This document shows positions 31,484-41,044 of a DNA stretch of 64,000 nt, piece by piece (within the stretch, counting starts at the first letter, position 1; every line of letters begins with the position of its first letter). The stretch spans positions 1-64,000 of the forward strand of contig NZ_JADDXU010000021.1 in the NCBI RefSeq assembly GCF_015163075.1, written 5' to 3'. The stretch is from Streptomyces justiciae (GTDB lineage Bacteria > Actinomycetota > Actinomycetes > Streptomycetales > Streptomycetaceae). Position numbers and translations under genes: made by a program. The notes under the pieces are model-generated. The model saw only the letters and a program-made list of their open reading frames with translations. It was not told the DNA's origin and ran no database searches.

Positions 31484-33040
31484 TCATGCTGCCGTTTCCG
31501 ATAGGGGAGCCGGCGTTTGGGCTCCCTGCGCCGTCGGTTTCGTCGTCACCATCAGCGCTGCCACCACCCCCGCCAGCAGCATGATCCCCGCCGCCCACCA
31601 GATCGCGACCGTGTACCCGTGCACGACCGCCTCCTTCGCGACGAGGTCCCGGTTGGCACCGCCGGTCAGATGGGCCGTGAGATAGGCCGTGCTGCTGGTC
31701 GTGGCGATCGTGTTGAGCAGGGCCGTGCCGATCGAGCCGCCCACCTGCTGGGAGGTGTTGACGGTGGCCGAGGTGACGCCGGAGTCCTGCGGGGCGACGC
31801 CCGCCGTCGCGGTGGCGAAGACCGGCATGAAGGTCAGGCCCATGCCGAGGCCCATGAGGATGAGGGCGGGCAGGATCTCGGTGGCGTAGTCGCTGTGGAT
31901 CGTCATCCGGGTCAGGATCAGCATGCCGCCCGCGGCGAGGACCATGCCGGGAGCCATCAGCAGCCGGGGCGGCACCCGGTCCATCAGGCGGGCCGAGATC
32001 TGGGTGGAGCCGATGATGATCGCGGCCGTGAGGGGCAGGAAGGCCAGGCCGGTCTTGACGGGTGAGTAGGCGAGGATCACCTGGAGGTAGTAGGTCATGA
32101 ACAGGAACAGACCGAACATGCCGATGACGGCCAGGCCCATCGTCAGGAAGCAGCCGGCGCGGTTGCGGTCCTTCACGATGTGTAGCGGGAGCAGCGGCAT
32201 GGGGGCCCTGTTCTGCCACCACACGAAGGCCGCCAGGAGGACCACGCCGCCCGCGAGGAGTCCCAGGACCAGCGGGTCGCTCCAGCCGCGCGGCTCCGCC
32301 TCGCTGAAGCCGTAGACGATCGCGACGAGCCCGCCGCAGCCCAGCAGCACGCCGGGTACGTCGAGGCGGGCGCCCGCGTGGCCGGGGCGGTCGTGCAGGA
32401 GGGTGAGGGCGCCGAAGACGGCGACGACGGCGATGGGGACGTTGACGTACAGGCACCAGCGCCAGTCGAGATACTCGGTGAGCAGTCCGCCGACGATGAA
32501 GCCGATGGCGGAGCCGGACCCGGCGAGAGCGCCGTAGATACCGAACGCCTTGCCGCGTTCCTTCGGGTCCGTGAACGTCGTCGTCAGCAGGCTCAGCGCG
32601 GACGGGGCGAGGACCGCGGCGAAGACGCCCTGGAGGGCGCGGGCGCCGAAGAGCATGCCGGAGCTCTGCGCGGCGCCGCCGAGCGCGGAGGCGGCGGCGA
32701 AGCCGACGAGGCCGATGACGAAGGTGCGTTTGCGGCCGACGAGGTCGGCGATCCGGCCGCCGAGCAGGAGGAGGCCGCCGAAGGCGAGGGTGTAGGCGGT
32801 GATCACCCATTGCCGGTTGCCGTCGGACATGCCCAGGTCCTCCTGCGCGGAGGGGAGGGCGATGTTCACGATGGTGGCGTCGAGGACGACCATCAGCTGG
32901 GCGAGAGCGATGATCACCAGGCCCCACCAGCGGCGGGGGTCGGCCTGATCCGGTTCACCTGTTCGGGTGACACTCACCCCGCCAGAAGACCATGAATCGG
33001 GACGTATCGCATCTGCGGCGGGTGTCTTGCGGTTGCTCAT
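31484..33040 (-). CDS. MFS drug efflux transporter, DHA2 (14-helix, EmrB/QacA) type
   Basis: A 518-residue transporter with about 14 helices. It has the DHA2 antiporter motif region LDATIVNIALPSAQEDLG and motif A GGRIADLVGRKRTF. It should export lipophilic or cationic drugs using the proton gradient. Its ATG overlaps the quinone oxidoreductase stop by ATGA, so the two are translated together. Substrate unknown. Confidence 0.93.
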   Translation of the reverse strand: MSNRKTPAADAIRPDSWSSGGVSVTRTGEPDQADPRRWWGLVIIALAQLMVVLDATIVNIALPSAQEDLGMSDGNRQWVITAYTLAFGGLLLLGGRIADLVGRKRTFVIGLVGFAAASALGGAAQSSGMLFGARALQGVFAAVLAPSALSLLTTTFTDPKERGKAFGIYGALAGSGSAIGFIVGGLLTEYLDWRWCLYVNVPIAVVAVFGALTLLHDRPGHAGARLDVPGVLLGCGGLVAIVYGFSEAEPRGWSDPLVLGLLAGGVVLLAAFVWWQNRAPMPLLPLHIVKDRNRAGCFLTMGLAVIGMFGLFLFMTYYLQVILAYSPVKTGLAFLPLTAAIIIGSTQISARLMDRVPPRLLMAPGMVLAAGGMLILTRMTIHSDYATEILPALILMGLGMGLTFMPVFATATAGVAPQDSGVTSATVNTSQQVGGSIGTALLNTIATTSSTAYLTAHLTGGANRDLVAKEAVVHGYTVAIWWAAGIMLLAGVVAALMVTTKPTAQGAQTPAPLSETAA

Positions 33041-34017
33041 GGTTCGAGTACGACCTTTCCGGTGGTGCCGCGTGTCTCCAGCGCCCGGTGCGCGGCGGCG
33101 GCCTCGGCCAGCGGGAAGCGCTGTACGGCCGGGGTGAGGCGGCCCGCGGCGGCTTCGGCGAGGGCGCGGAGTTCGAGGGTCTGTACGGGGTGGGGGCCGC
33201 CGGCCTTCCGCATCATCACGGGGCCGAGGACCTGCTCGGAGATACCGTCGACGAGGTGGGGCTCGCCGCCCTGGATGCCTTCGGCGGACCAGCCGAACAC
33301 GAGGTGCTTGCCGCCGGGCGCGAGGAGGGCGACGGCCTCCCGGGCGACGTCGCCGCCGACGCCGTCGAAGACGACGGTGACCTTGTCGCCGCCCAGATGG
33401 GCGCGGACCTTGTCGGGCCAGGCCGGGTCCTTGTAGTCGACGGCGAGGTCGGCGCCGTTGGCCTCGACGCGGGCGGTCTTCTCGGGGCCGCCGGCGAGGC
33501 CGACGACGGTGGCGCCGGCGTTCTTGGCGTACTGCACGAGCAGCGTGCCGATGCCACCGGCGGCGGCCGGGACGAGGACCACGGAGTCGGGCCCGAGCGC
33601 GGCGAACTGGAGAATCCCCATCGTCGTACGGCCCGTCCCGATCATGGCGACGGCCTCGGCGAAGTCCAGGTTGCCGGGGATCTCGTGGACGCGGTCGACG
33701 TCGGTGACCGCGAGCTCGGCGTAGCCGCCGGGCGCGAACCCGAGGTGGGCGACGACGCGCTTGCCGAGCCAGAGGTCGGCGACACCCTCACCGAGCGACT
33801 CGACCACACCGGCGACCTCGCGGCCGGGGATCGTGGGCAGCTGGGGGAGTTCCGGCAGCGGCCCCTGGGCACCCTCGCGCAGGGCGGTGTCCAGGAGGTG
33901 GACACCGGCGGCTCGTACAGCGACACGGACCTGGCCCGGGCCGGGCCGGGGGTCCTCGGTCGGCTCGTAGGTGAGGTTCTCGGCCGGACCGAAGGCGTGC
34001 AGACGGATGGCGTGCAT
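33037..34017 (-). CDS. NADPH:quinone oxidoreductase-like zinc-free alcohol dehydrogenase
   Basis: A 326-residue MDR-superfamily protein. It starts MHAIRLHAFGPAENL, which matches the family N-terminus, and the ATG follows AGGGAG by 6 bp, so the longer upstream frame is discarded. The cofactor motif is VLVPAAAGGIGTLLVQYAK. It reduces quinones or enones with NADPH. It lies 47 bp after the FAD oxidoreductase and overlaps the transporter, forming a minus-strand operon. Confidence 0.92.
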   Translation of the reverse strand: MHAIRLHAFGPAENLTYEPTEDPRPGPGQVRVAVRAAGVHLLDTALREGAQGPLPELPQLPTIPGREVAGVVESLGEGVADLWLGKRVVAHLGFAPGGYAELAVTDVDRVHEIPGNLDFAEAVAMIGTGRTTMGILQFAALGPDSVVLVPAAAGGIGTLLVQYAKNAGATVVGLAGGPEKTARVEANGADLAVDYKDPAWPDKVRAHLGGDKVTVVFDGVGGDVAREAVALLAPGGKHLVFGWSAEGIQGGEPHLVDGISEQVLGPVMMRKAGGPHPVQTLELRALAEAAAGRLTPAVQRFPLAEAAAAHRALETRGTTGKVVLEP

Positions 34018-34064
34018 GAAGGGGCTCCCTGGGCGGTTGCTGTCGAGGGCTCCAGCCTTCAACC

Positions 34065-35225
34065 TCAAGCATGCTTCAGGTCAAGGGCGTTGCGGCCGAG
34101 AGCCAGGGACACGGCGGTGAGAGCGCTGTTGAAGGAGACCTCGGACAGCACGCCGGGGGCGGCCACCTGGTCGCCGGCGAGGTAGACGCCGTCGCCGCGG
34201 TCGATGGCGGGACGGTCCCGCCAGCTGGTGCCGGGCAGGTCGACGGCGCCGGTACGGCCGTTCGCGAGGGCCTCGCTGCGCCAGGTGACGCGGTCCCGCC
34301 AGCCGTCGAAGGCCAGGTCGAGGAGGGTCTCGGCGCGGGCGACACCGTCTGCCTTGGACTCGTGCGGGGCGACGGGGATCTGCCCCTGGATCAGCTGCTC
34401 GCCGGCCGGGGCAAGCGTCCGGTCCTGGGCCGTGAAGCGCTCGATCCAGCCGGGGGAGTCCAGGTCGGAGACGGCGAAGGCGTCACCGCGCCGGGTACGC
34501 ACGGCGAGGTCGATGAGCGCCGTACGGCCGCTGGTCCACGTCAGCGTGGGGTCGGCGAGGAGACGGCGGGCGGCGTCGAGGGAGGTGGCGACGACGACGG
34601 GGGTGTCGGTGGGGAGGGTGTCGACGCGGGACAGGGTCTCCATCCGCACCCCCAGATTCCACGCGCGGGCGGCCATGCGGTCGACGACCGTGGCCCAGCC
34701 GCCGACCGGGTAGTGGGCCTCGGGCGGCAGCTTGGTGGCGCGGCGCAGCCGCTCCTGCACGAAGGCCGCGGACAGGGCGCCCGGGTCGTGGTGGAAGAGG
34801 GCGACGGCGGAGTAGTGGGCGGCGGCGCGGGCGCCCTCCTCACCGGCGATGCCGGTGGCCCAGGTCAGGAAGTCGCTGTCGACGGGCGCCTGGGCGAGCC
34901 CGGGGCGCAGCAGCTTCAGCATCGCGAAGGGCGGGGTGCGGCGCAGGACGCCCTTGTGGCGCAGCCGCAGCCGGGCCGCCTCCAGGGGTGGTATCGGGGC
35001 GAGCGGCCCGATGAGGTCGCGCTGCTTGAGCCAGGCCCAGTGCGGGCCGCCGTTGTAGAGGGCGTGCGGGCCCTCGTTGGTCCGGTAGGGCCCCTCGGCG
35101 GTCCGCGCTCGCCCGCCGAGGGTGTGATGGGCCTCGTGGACGGTTACCTTGGCGCCCGCTTCGGCGGCGGTGATGGCGGCGGTGAGTCCGGCCAGGCCGC
35201 CGCCGATGACGGTGATGCGGTGCAT
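34065..35225 (-). CDS. FAD-dependent oxidoreductase, protoporphyrinogen oxidase/phytoene desaturase-like
   Basis: A 386-residue flavoprotein that opens with the dinucleotide-binding motif ITVIGGGLAGLTAAITAAEAG and the GGRA element (HHTLGGRARTAEG) typical of the amine oxidase/phytoene desaturase group. It closes with YLAGDQVAAPGVLSEVSFNS, the FAD-binding end. It is the first gene of the three-gene minus-strand operon. The substrate cannot be read from the sequence. Confidence 0.88.
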   Translation of the reverse strand: MHRITVIGGGLAGLTAAITAAEAGAKVTVHEAHHTLGGRARTAEGPYRTNEGPHALYNGGPHWAWLKQRDLIGPLAPIPPLEAARLRLRHKGVLRRTPPFAMLKLLRPGLAQAPVDSDFLTWATGIAGEEGARAAAHYSAVALFHHDPGALSAAFVQERLRRATKLPPEAHYPVGGWATVVDRMAARAWNLGVRMETLSRVDTLPTDTPVVVATSLDAARRLLADPTLTWTSGRTALIDLAVRTRRGDAFAVSDLDSPGWIERFTAQDRTLAPAGEQLIQGQIPVAPHESKADGVARAETLLDLAFDGWRDRVTWRSEALANGRTGAVDLPGTSWRDRPAIDRGDGVYLAGDQVAAPGVLSEVSFNSALTAVSLALGRNALDLKHA

Positions 35226-35365
35226 GGAGTGTCCTCACGGTGGAGTGCGCTGTCGCTGTCTCGGATATGACGTCCGCAGGGGCCGAAATGTGACGTGAGG
35301 GGTGTTTCCGCAGGTCAGGGCCTTGGTGCTCGGGCGTTGTCAGTGGTGGGGTGCAGCATGGGGGG

Positions 35366-36043
35366 ATGGTGAGCAGAGCGGCGGGCGGGACCGGTGTGAA
35401 GAGCGCGCGGCGGCCGGAGGTGCGGTTGCCGGCGTTGGAGGCGTTCGACGGGGGTGCGCTGGAGCCGGACGGGGACTACGACGGCCTGGAGTTCCGGGAC
35501 CTGGACCTCGCCGGGCAGGACGGCGGGGGCGCCCGCTTCATGGACTGCGCGCTGACGGGCTGCGCGCTGGACGAGACCCGGCTGCGCAACGCACGCTTCC
35601 TGGACTCGCTGCTCACCGGCGTACGGGGCGTCGGCACCGACCTCTCCGACGCGACCCTGCGAGACGTCGAGCTGGTGGACGCCCGGCTGGGCGGCGTGCA
35701 GTTGCACGGGGCGGTGCTGGAACGGGTGGTGATCCGCGGCGGCAAGATCGACTACCTGAACCTCCGCACGGCCCGCCTCAGAGACGTCGTCTTCGAGAGC
35801 TGCGTCCTGGTGGAACCGGACTTCGGAGGCGCCCGCCTGGACCGCGTCGAGTTCATCGACTGCGCCTTGAAACGCGCGGACCTGACAGCGGCCACACTGA
35901 CGGACGTCGACCTGCGGGGCGCGGCCGAGCTGGACATCGCAAGGGGGGTGGAGCGGCTGGCGGGGTCGGTGATCAGCGCGGCCCAACTGATGGACCTGGC
36001 ACCGGTGTTGGCGGCGCAGATGGGGATTCGGGTGGAGGGCTGA
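35366..36043 (+). CDS. Pentapeptide-repeat protein
   Basis: A 225-residue protein. From about residue 40 to 190 it shows the A(D/N)LxX five-residue periodicity (for example LRDVELVDARLGGVQLHG and LKRADLTAATLTDVDL) that folds into a right-handed quadrilateral helix. Some relatives mimic DNA and protect gyrase, but most are of unknown role. I chose the ATG after a GGGGGG run; an in-frame ATG five codons upstream is possible. It is divergent from the minus-strand operon. Confidence 0.85.
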   Translation: MVSRAAGGTGVKSARRPEVRLPALEAFDGGALEPDGDYDGLEFRDLDLAGQDGGGARFMDCALTGCALDETRLRNARFLDSLLTGVRGVGTDLSDATLRDVELVDARLGGVQLHGAVLERVVIRGGKIDYLNLRTARLRDVVFESCVLVEPDFGGARLDRVEFIDCALKRADLTAATLTDVDLRGAAELDIARGVERLAGSVISAAQLMDLAPVLAAQMGIRVEG

Positions 36044-36070
36044 GGGGCCGGGTCGGACAGCCCGGGGTCG

Positions 36071-36285
36071 TCACCCGATCAGGGCCTGGAAGCCCTCGAC
36101 GGTACCGCGGCGTGCGGTCATGAAGGCGAGCCATGAGCCGTCGGCGTAGTGCAGCCGGAAGCGGGCCGGCAGCTGAAGGCGGGGACGCCGCTCGACCCGG
36201 ACCACCCAGGCCCGCGGCACCTCCCACCCGGGGATGCCGTCCCGCTGGTGGCCGGGACGGCTGTGCCGTACGGCTGGCGGTCCAT
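36071..36285 (-). pseudogene. Small conserved gene with an apparent frameshift
   Basis: From the ATG at 36285 the minus strand reads MDRQPYGTAVPATSG. Coding then appears to continue in another frame as DGIPGWEVPRAWVVRV and ends LAFMTARRGTVEGFQALIG with TGA at 36071-36073. Joining the frames needs a single-base correction near 36240. The second frame is convincingly protein-like. It is either a decayed gene or a sequencing error; alternatively only the downstream ~50 residues are translated from an internal GTG. Confidence 0.5.
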
Positions 36286-36302
36286 GCGCGGCCTGGGCGG
36301 GG

Positions 36303-36803
36303 TCAGCTCACCCGCGGGAACTTCGCCTGCAAGCTCCAGATCGCCGGGTTCTCGCCCAGGTCGTCGTGGAGGTCGATCAGGTCGGCGAGGAGGTCGTGGA
36401 GGAAGTCGCGGGCCTCGCGGCGGAGTTCGGCGTGGGAGAAGGTCAGCGGGGGTTCCTCGGCCGGCATCCAGTCCGACTCGATGTCCACCCAGCCGAAGCG
36501 GCGCTCGAAGAGCATGCGGTCGGTGGACTCGGTGAAGTCCAGCTCGGCGTGCTGGGGGCGGGCCGCGCGGGAGCCGGCCGGGTCGCGGTCGAGGCGTTCC
36601 ACGATGTCGCACAGCGCCCACGCGAAGTCGAGCACCGGCACCCATCCCCAGGCTGTGGACAGCTCCCGGTCCGCCTTGGTGTCGGCGAGGTAGACGTCCC
36701 CGCAGAACAGGTCGTGCCGCAGCGTGTGGACGTCCACACGGCGGTAGTCCGTCTGGGGCGGGTCCGGGAAGCGGTTGGAGAGGGCGTAGCCGATGTCGAG
36801 CAC
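36303..36803 (-). CDS. Conserved hypothetical protein
   Basis: I do not recognise this family. The acidic, aromatic-rich protein contains YALSNRFPDPPQTDYRRVD, WGWVPVLDFAWALCDIVERL and FTESTDRMLFERRFGWVDIE, and has no signal peptide or membrane helix. I used the GTG giving VLDIGYALSN (166 residues). An ATG at 36878 would add 25 unusual residues and overlap the start of the divergent peptidase gene. No clear ribosome site decides. Confidence 0.65.
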   Translation of the reverse strand: MLDIGYALSNRFPDPPQTDYRRVDVHTLRHDLFCGDVYLADTKADRELSTAWGWVPVLDFAWALCDIVERLDRDPAGSRAARPQHAELDFTESTDRMLFERRFGWVDIESDWMPAEEPPLTFSHAELRREARDFLHDLLADLIDLHDDLGENPAIWSLQAKFPRVS

Positions 36804-36862
36804 GTACGTGATGGTGTCACGCCGCCGGGGCCGGGACCTCGGCGCGCCATAGGATCTCTGAC

Positions 36863-38263
36863 ATGTCCAGATCCGCACGCCTTGTCCCGGCCTGTGTGGC
36901 CGCTCTCACCGCCCTCGCCCTCACGGCCACGGCGTGCAGCGGCGGCGGTGGCGGCGTGCAGGGCACCCCGGGCGGGGCAGGGGTCCGGGACCCGTACTTC
37001 CCCAAGGCGGGCAACGGCGGCTACGACGTCGGCCACTACGACCTGCGGCTCTCCTACGACCCCGACACGGCACAGCTCTCCGGCACCGCCGCGATCACCG
37101 CCGAGGCCACCCAGGACCTGTCCGCCTTCGACCTGGACCTGAAGGGCCTGGACGTCGACAAGGTCACCGTCGAGGGCAAGGCCGCCCGCTGGAACCGCAC
37201 CGGGCAGGAACTGACCGTCCGCCCCCACGACGACCTCGACGACGGCGAGACCTTCGAGGTCGAGGTCCGCTACTCCGGCACCCCGCGCACCCTCACCGAC
37301 GCCGATGGCTCCCACGAGGGCTGGCTGCGCACCGCCGACGGAGCGGTGGCCCTGGGCGAGCCGATCGGTTCGATGACCTGGTTCCCCGGCAACCACCACC
37401 CCTCGGACAAGGCGTCGTACGACATCGACGTCACCGTCCCCGAGGGCCTGGAGGCCGTCTCCAACGGGGAGTTGCGCGGCAAGGAGACCGCCGACGGCCT
37501 CACCACCTTCTCCTGGCACACCGCCGAGCCCATGGCGAGCTACGTCGCCACCCTCGCCATCGGTGACTACGACATCCGCCGGTCCACCGCGGGCGGCGTA
37601 CCGGCCTACACCGCCGTCCAGCCGGGCGGGAGCGCGAAGGTCCTGGCCCGGCTGCCCGAGGTCATGGAGTGGGCGCAGACCAACTTCGGGCCGTACCCCT
37701 TCTCCTCCACCGGCGCGATCATCGGCGGCGAGGACGACGCCGAGTACGCGCTGGAGACCCAGAACCGGCCCTTCTTCCCGGGCGCCCCCGACACCGGACT
37801 CCTCGTCCACGAGCTCGCTCACCAGTGGTTCGGCGACTCCGTCACGCCGAGGAGCTGGCGGGACATGTGGCTCAACGAGGGGTTCGCCACCTACGCGGAG
37901 TGGCTGTGGGAGGAGGACGAGGGCGGCGACAGCGCCCAGGACACCTTCGACGCGCTGTACCAGGAGGGCGAGGACGAGTACCCGGACCTGTGGGCCTTCC
38001 CGCCGGCCGAGCCGACGAGCGGCGCGCACATCTCCGACGACCCCGTCTACCAGCGCGGCGCGATGGTCATCCACAAGATCCGGCAGACCGTCGGGGACGA
38101 CACCTTCTACGACATCGTCCAGGGCTGGACGGCCGAGCACCGGCACGGCAACGCCGGCACCGACGACTTCACGGCCTACGTCGAACAGCAGGCGCCCGAC
38201 GAGGACTTCGACGCGATCTGGGACGCGTGGCTGTACGGAGACGGCAAGCCCGCACGGCCATAA
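36863..38263 (+). CDS. Secreted lipoprotein metallopeptidase, M1 (aminopeptidase N) family
   Basis: A 466-residue protein with a signal peptide and lipobox-like TATACS (Cys near residue 25). The M1 N-terminal beta domain precedes the catalytic domain with zinc motif HELAHQWFG (His316, Glu317, His320), the third ligand in NEGFATYAEW, and the GxMxN-like exopeptidase region GGEDDAEYALETQNRPF. It lacks the long C-terminal domain of full aminopeptidase N, as usual in this secreted actinomycete subgroup. It trims peptides at the cell surface. Confidence 0.92.
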   Translation: MSRSARLVPACVAALTALALTATACSGGGGGVQGTPGGAGVRDPYFPKAGNGGYDVGHYDLRLSYDPDTAQLSGTAAITAEATQDLSAFDLDLKGLDVDKVTVEGKAARWNRTGQELTVRPHDDLDDGETFEVEVRYSGTPRTLTDADGSHEGWLRTADGAVALGEPIGSMTWFPGNHHPSDKASYDIDVTVPEGLEAVSNGELRGKETADGLTTFSWHTAEPMASYVATLAIGDYDIRRSTAGGVPAYTAVQPGGSAKVLARLPEVMEWAQTNFGPYPFSSTGAIIGGEDDAEYALETQNRPFFPGAPDTGLLVHELAHQWFGDSVTPRSWRDMWLNEGFATYAEWLWEEDEGGDSAQDTFDALYQEGEDEYPDLWAFPPAEPTSGAHISDDPVYQRGAMVIHKIRQTVGDDTFYDIVQGWTAEHRHGNAGTDDFTAYVEQQAPDEDFDAIWDAWLYGDGKPARP

Positions 38264-38399
38264 CGGTCACCGCGTGAACACAGAACGGTCCCGGACGGTC
38301 GGAAACAGGCACCTTATGGGCGGCCGCCCCGCGCGCGCATCGGTATACCTAGGGTGAGCGCCCCGGGTAGGTATCCGGTCCCGCTGCCGAGGGGGCGCC

Positions 38400-40778
38400 A
38401 TGGACAGCTTCGTACAGCCCGCGCTGCCGGCCCATGACACGGACGACGTCGGACTGCCCGCCGAACTCACCCGGTTCATCGGCCGCGAGGCCGAACTCGC
38501 CGAGATCCAGGACGCGTTGCACCGGGAGCGGCTGGTGACGCTGATGGGCGCGGGCGGGGTCGGCAAGACCCGGCTGGCGCTGCGCACGGCCCGGCGGATG
38601 CGGGAACGCTGCCCGGACGGCGTGTACTTCGTGGAGCTGTCCGAGCTGCGCGACCCGGAGCTGCTGGCCAACGCGGTCGCGGCGGTCGTGGAGCTGCCCG
38701 AGCAGTCCGAGCGGGCGGCCCGCACCCCGCTGGAGGCGCTCATCGCCTACTTCGGGACCCGCAGGCTGTTGCTCGTCCTCGACACCTGCGAGCATCTCGT
38801 CGACGCCTGCGCGGTGTTCGCCCAGTCCGTACTGCGCTACTGCCCCCAGGTGCGCATCCTCGCCACCAGCAGACAGCCGCTGGACGCCCCCGGCGAGCGG
38901 GTGCTCCAGGTGATGCCGCTGCCCGTGATCGACCCGGACGACGACGCCCGGCCCGGTGCCGAACCCAGCGACGCCATGCTGCTGTTCGCCGAACGCGCGG
39001 CGGCCGTGGTGCGCGGCTTCGGGCTCACCGACGCCAACCGCGGCCTGGTCGCCCGCCTCTGCCACCGCCTCGACGGCATCCCCCTGGCCATCGAACTGGC
39101 CGCGGTACGCCTCCGCGCACTCTCCCTCGAACAGCTGCTCTCCCGGCTCGACCACCGCTTCCGCCTCCTGTCCGGCGGCAGCCGCGGAGTACTGCCCCGC
39201 CACCAGACCCTGCGCACGGCCATCGACTGGAGCCACGGACTGTGCACCGAGCAGGAGCAGTTGCTGTGGGTGCGGCTGTCGGTGTTCGCGGGGGAGTTCG
39301 AGCTGACGGCCGCCGAGGAGGTGTGCTCGGGACCGAAACTGCCGCCGGAGGAGATCCTGGAGTGCCTGATCGGCCTGGTCGACAAGGCGATCGTGCTGCG
39401 GCTCGACGACGAGGGCGACGGCAGCGACGCCCGCTACCGCATGCTCGACACCATCCGCGAGTACGGCCGCGAGCGCCTCGCCGAGAGCGGCGCCGAGCTG
39501 GAGTACCGCACCCGCCACCGCGACCACTGCCTCGCCCTGGCCGAGGAGTTCGACGCCCGCTGGCTCACCCGCGACCAGGTGGTGTGGCTGCGCAGGGCCT
39601 GGCGGGAGCGGGCCAGTCTGCGCTCGGCACTGGAGTTCTGCTGCACCGAACCCCGCGAGGCCACCGCCGGCCTCCGCCTCGCCGCCGCCCTGTGGGGCCT
39701 GTGGCTCGGCACCGGACGCACCGTCGAGGGCCTGTACTGGCTGGAGCGGCTGCTGCCCCTGTGCCCCGAACCGCACCCCGCCCGGGCCACCGCCCTGCGC
39801 GTCGCCGGCCACCTCAGCCTCATGTCCGGCGCCCACGGCCGCGGCCTGGAGCTGACCGAACGCGCCGAGGACGCCGCGCACGAGGGCGGCGGCCGCGTCG
39901 ACGCCGCCTACGTCGTCTTCAACCGCGGCCTCGCCCACACCCTGGCCGGCGAGGTCGACTGGGCGCTGGAACGCCTCAAGGACGCCCGCGAACGCTTCGC
40001 CGGCCTCGGCGAACAGGGCGGCGAGGCCTGGATGCTGGGCACGATGTGCGGGGCGCACGTCTGCGCCGGCGAGTACGACAAGACACTCGCCACCTGCGAG
40101 GAGACCCGCCCGGTCCTGGAGCCGCTGGGGGAGCGCTGGGTGCAGGGCTGGGTCGGCTGGATCCAGGGCTGCGCGCTGTGGGGGCTCGGCCGGCACGAGG
40201 AGTCGGCGACCGTGCTGCGCTCCGCGCTCACCATGTGCCTGGAGATCAACCACACCCAGGGCATCGCCTTCTCCCTGGACACCCTCGGCTGGATCGCCGC
40301 CGCCGAGGGCCGCCACGAACGGGCGGCCGCGCTGCTCGGGGCCGCCGACCGGCTGTGGGAGAGGTTCCACGACCCGCGGCTCGGCATCCCCGCCATGCAC
40401 CGGGCCCACGCCGAGGCGACGGCCACCACCCGCGGCGCCCTCGGCGACCGCCGCCACGAGGAGCTGTACGCCGCCGGAGCCGCGCTGTCCCTCCAGGAGG
40501 CCGTCGACCGAGCCGTCGGCGACAGCCACCCGCCCGGCACGAAGGCGAGCGCCAAACGGGCGCCGGGACACGGCGGTTGGGGCGCCCTCACGGTACGGGA
40601 GCGAGAGATCGCGGCCCTAGTAGCGGAAGGCCTGTCGAACCGCCGTATCGCCGAACAGCTCAGCATCTCCAAGCGCACCGTGGACTCGCACGTGGAGCAC
40701 ATCATGGGCAAGCTCGGCTACGCGTCCCGCACCCAGATCGCCACCCTCGCGGTGGCCCAGTCGACCGCCGACCGCTGA
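38400..40778 (+). CDS. AfsR-like NB-ARC ATPase regulator with C-terminal LuxR helix-turn-helix
   Basis: A 792-residue regulator. Near the N-terminus, LTRFIGREAEL introduces an NB-ARC-type ATPase with Walker A GAGGVGKTRLA (about residues 50-60) and RLLLVLDTCEHL. TPR-like helices follow, then a LuxR HTH at about 731-785 (LTVREREIAALVAEGLSNRR to SKRTVDSHVEHIMGKLGYA). The ligand and targets are unknown. It stands alone between a peptidase and a convergent protease gene, with no sign of a link to the peptide cluster. Confidence 0.9.
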   Translation: MDSFVQPALPAHDTDDVGLPAELTRFIGREAELAEIQDALHRERLVTLMGAGGVGKTRLALRTARRMRERCPDGVYFVELSELRDPELLANAVAAVVELPEQSERAARTPLEALIAYFGTRRLLLVLDTCEHLVDACAVFAQSVLRYCPQVRILATSRQPLDAPGERVLQVMPLPVIDPDDDARPGAEPSDAMLLFAERAAAVVRGFGLTDANRGLVARLCHRLDGIPLAIELAAVRLRALSLEQLLSRLDHRFRLLSGGSRGVLPRHQTLRTAIDWSHGLCTEQEQLLWVRLSVFAGEFELTAAEEVCSGPKLPPEEILECLIGLVDKAIVLRLDDEGDGSDARYRMLDTIREYGRERLAESGAELEYRTRHRDHCLALAEEFDARWLTRDQVVWLRRAWRERASLRSALEFCCTEPREATAGLRLAAALWGLWLGTGRTVEGLYWLERLLPLCPEPHPARATALRVAGHLSLMSGAHGRGLELTERAEDAAHEGGGRVDAAYVVFNRGLAHTLAGEVDWALERLKDARERFAGLGEQGGEAWMLGTMCGAHVCAGEYDKTLATCEETRPVLEPLGERWVQGWVGWIQGCALWGLGRHEESATVLRSALTMCLEINHTQGIAFSLDTLGWIAAAEGRHERAAALLGAADRLWERFHDPRLGIPAMHRAHAEATATTRGALGDRRHEELYAAGAALSLQEAVDRAVGDSHPPGTKASAKRAPGHGGWGALTVREREIAALVAEGLSNRRIAEQLSISKRTVDSHVEHIMGKLGYASRTQIATLAVAQSTADR

Positions 40779-41044
40779 GCTTCCGCAGCCCTGGGGGCCG
40801 CCCGGCGCGTGCTGATGATCCGCCGACAGACCACCGTACGCACCGGACGGCCTCGGGACCCTTCGGCGGCGCCGCCGGACAGGGCGATGCCGTCGTCGCC
40901 GATCACCATGACGAGCGGGCTCTGTGGTCGCACCCCGCACAGTCTGGCGCCGGCCCGCGACCGCCCGCATCGGCAACAACACCCAACAGGGATACGTAAG
41001 GTGCCGAGGCGGACGGCCTAGGTATGCCCGCAGGGGCCGTACGG
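40779..41044. other. Gap between convergent regulator and protease genes
   Basis: About 266 bp lie between two convergent stops. I see no gene with good codon pattern, no strong hairpin and no clear promoter. Confidence 0.4.

Noticed and set aside
32378-34185. Plus-strand open frames across the transporter and quinone oxidoreductase
   Set aside because: Compositional shadows of well-supported minus-strand genes.
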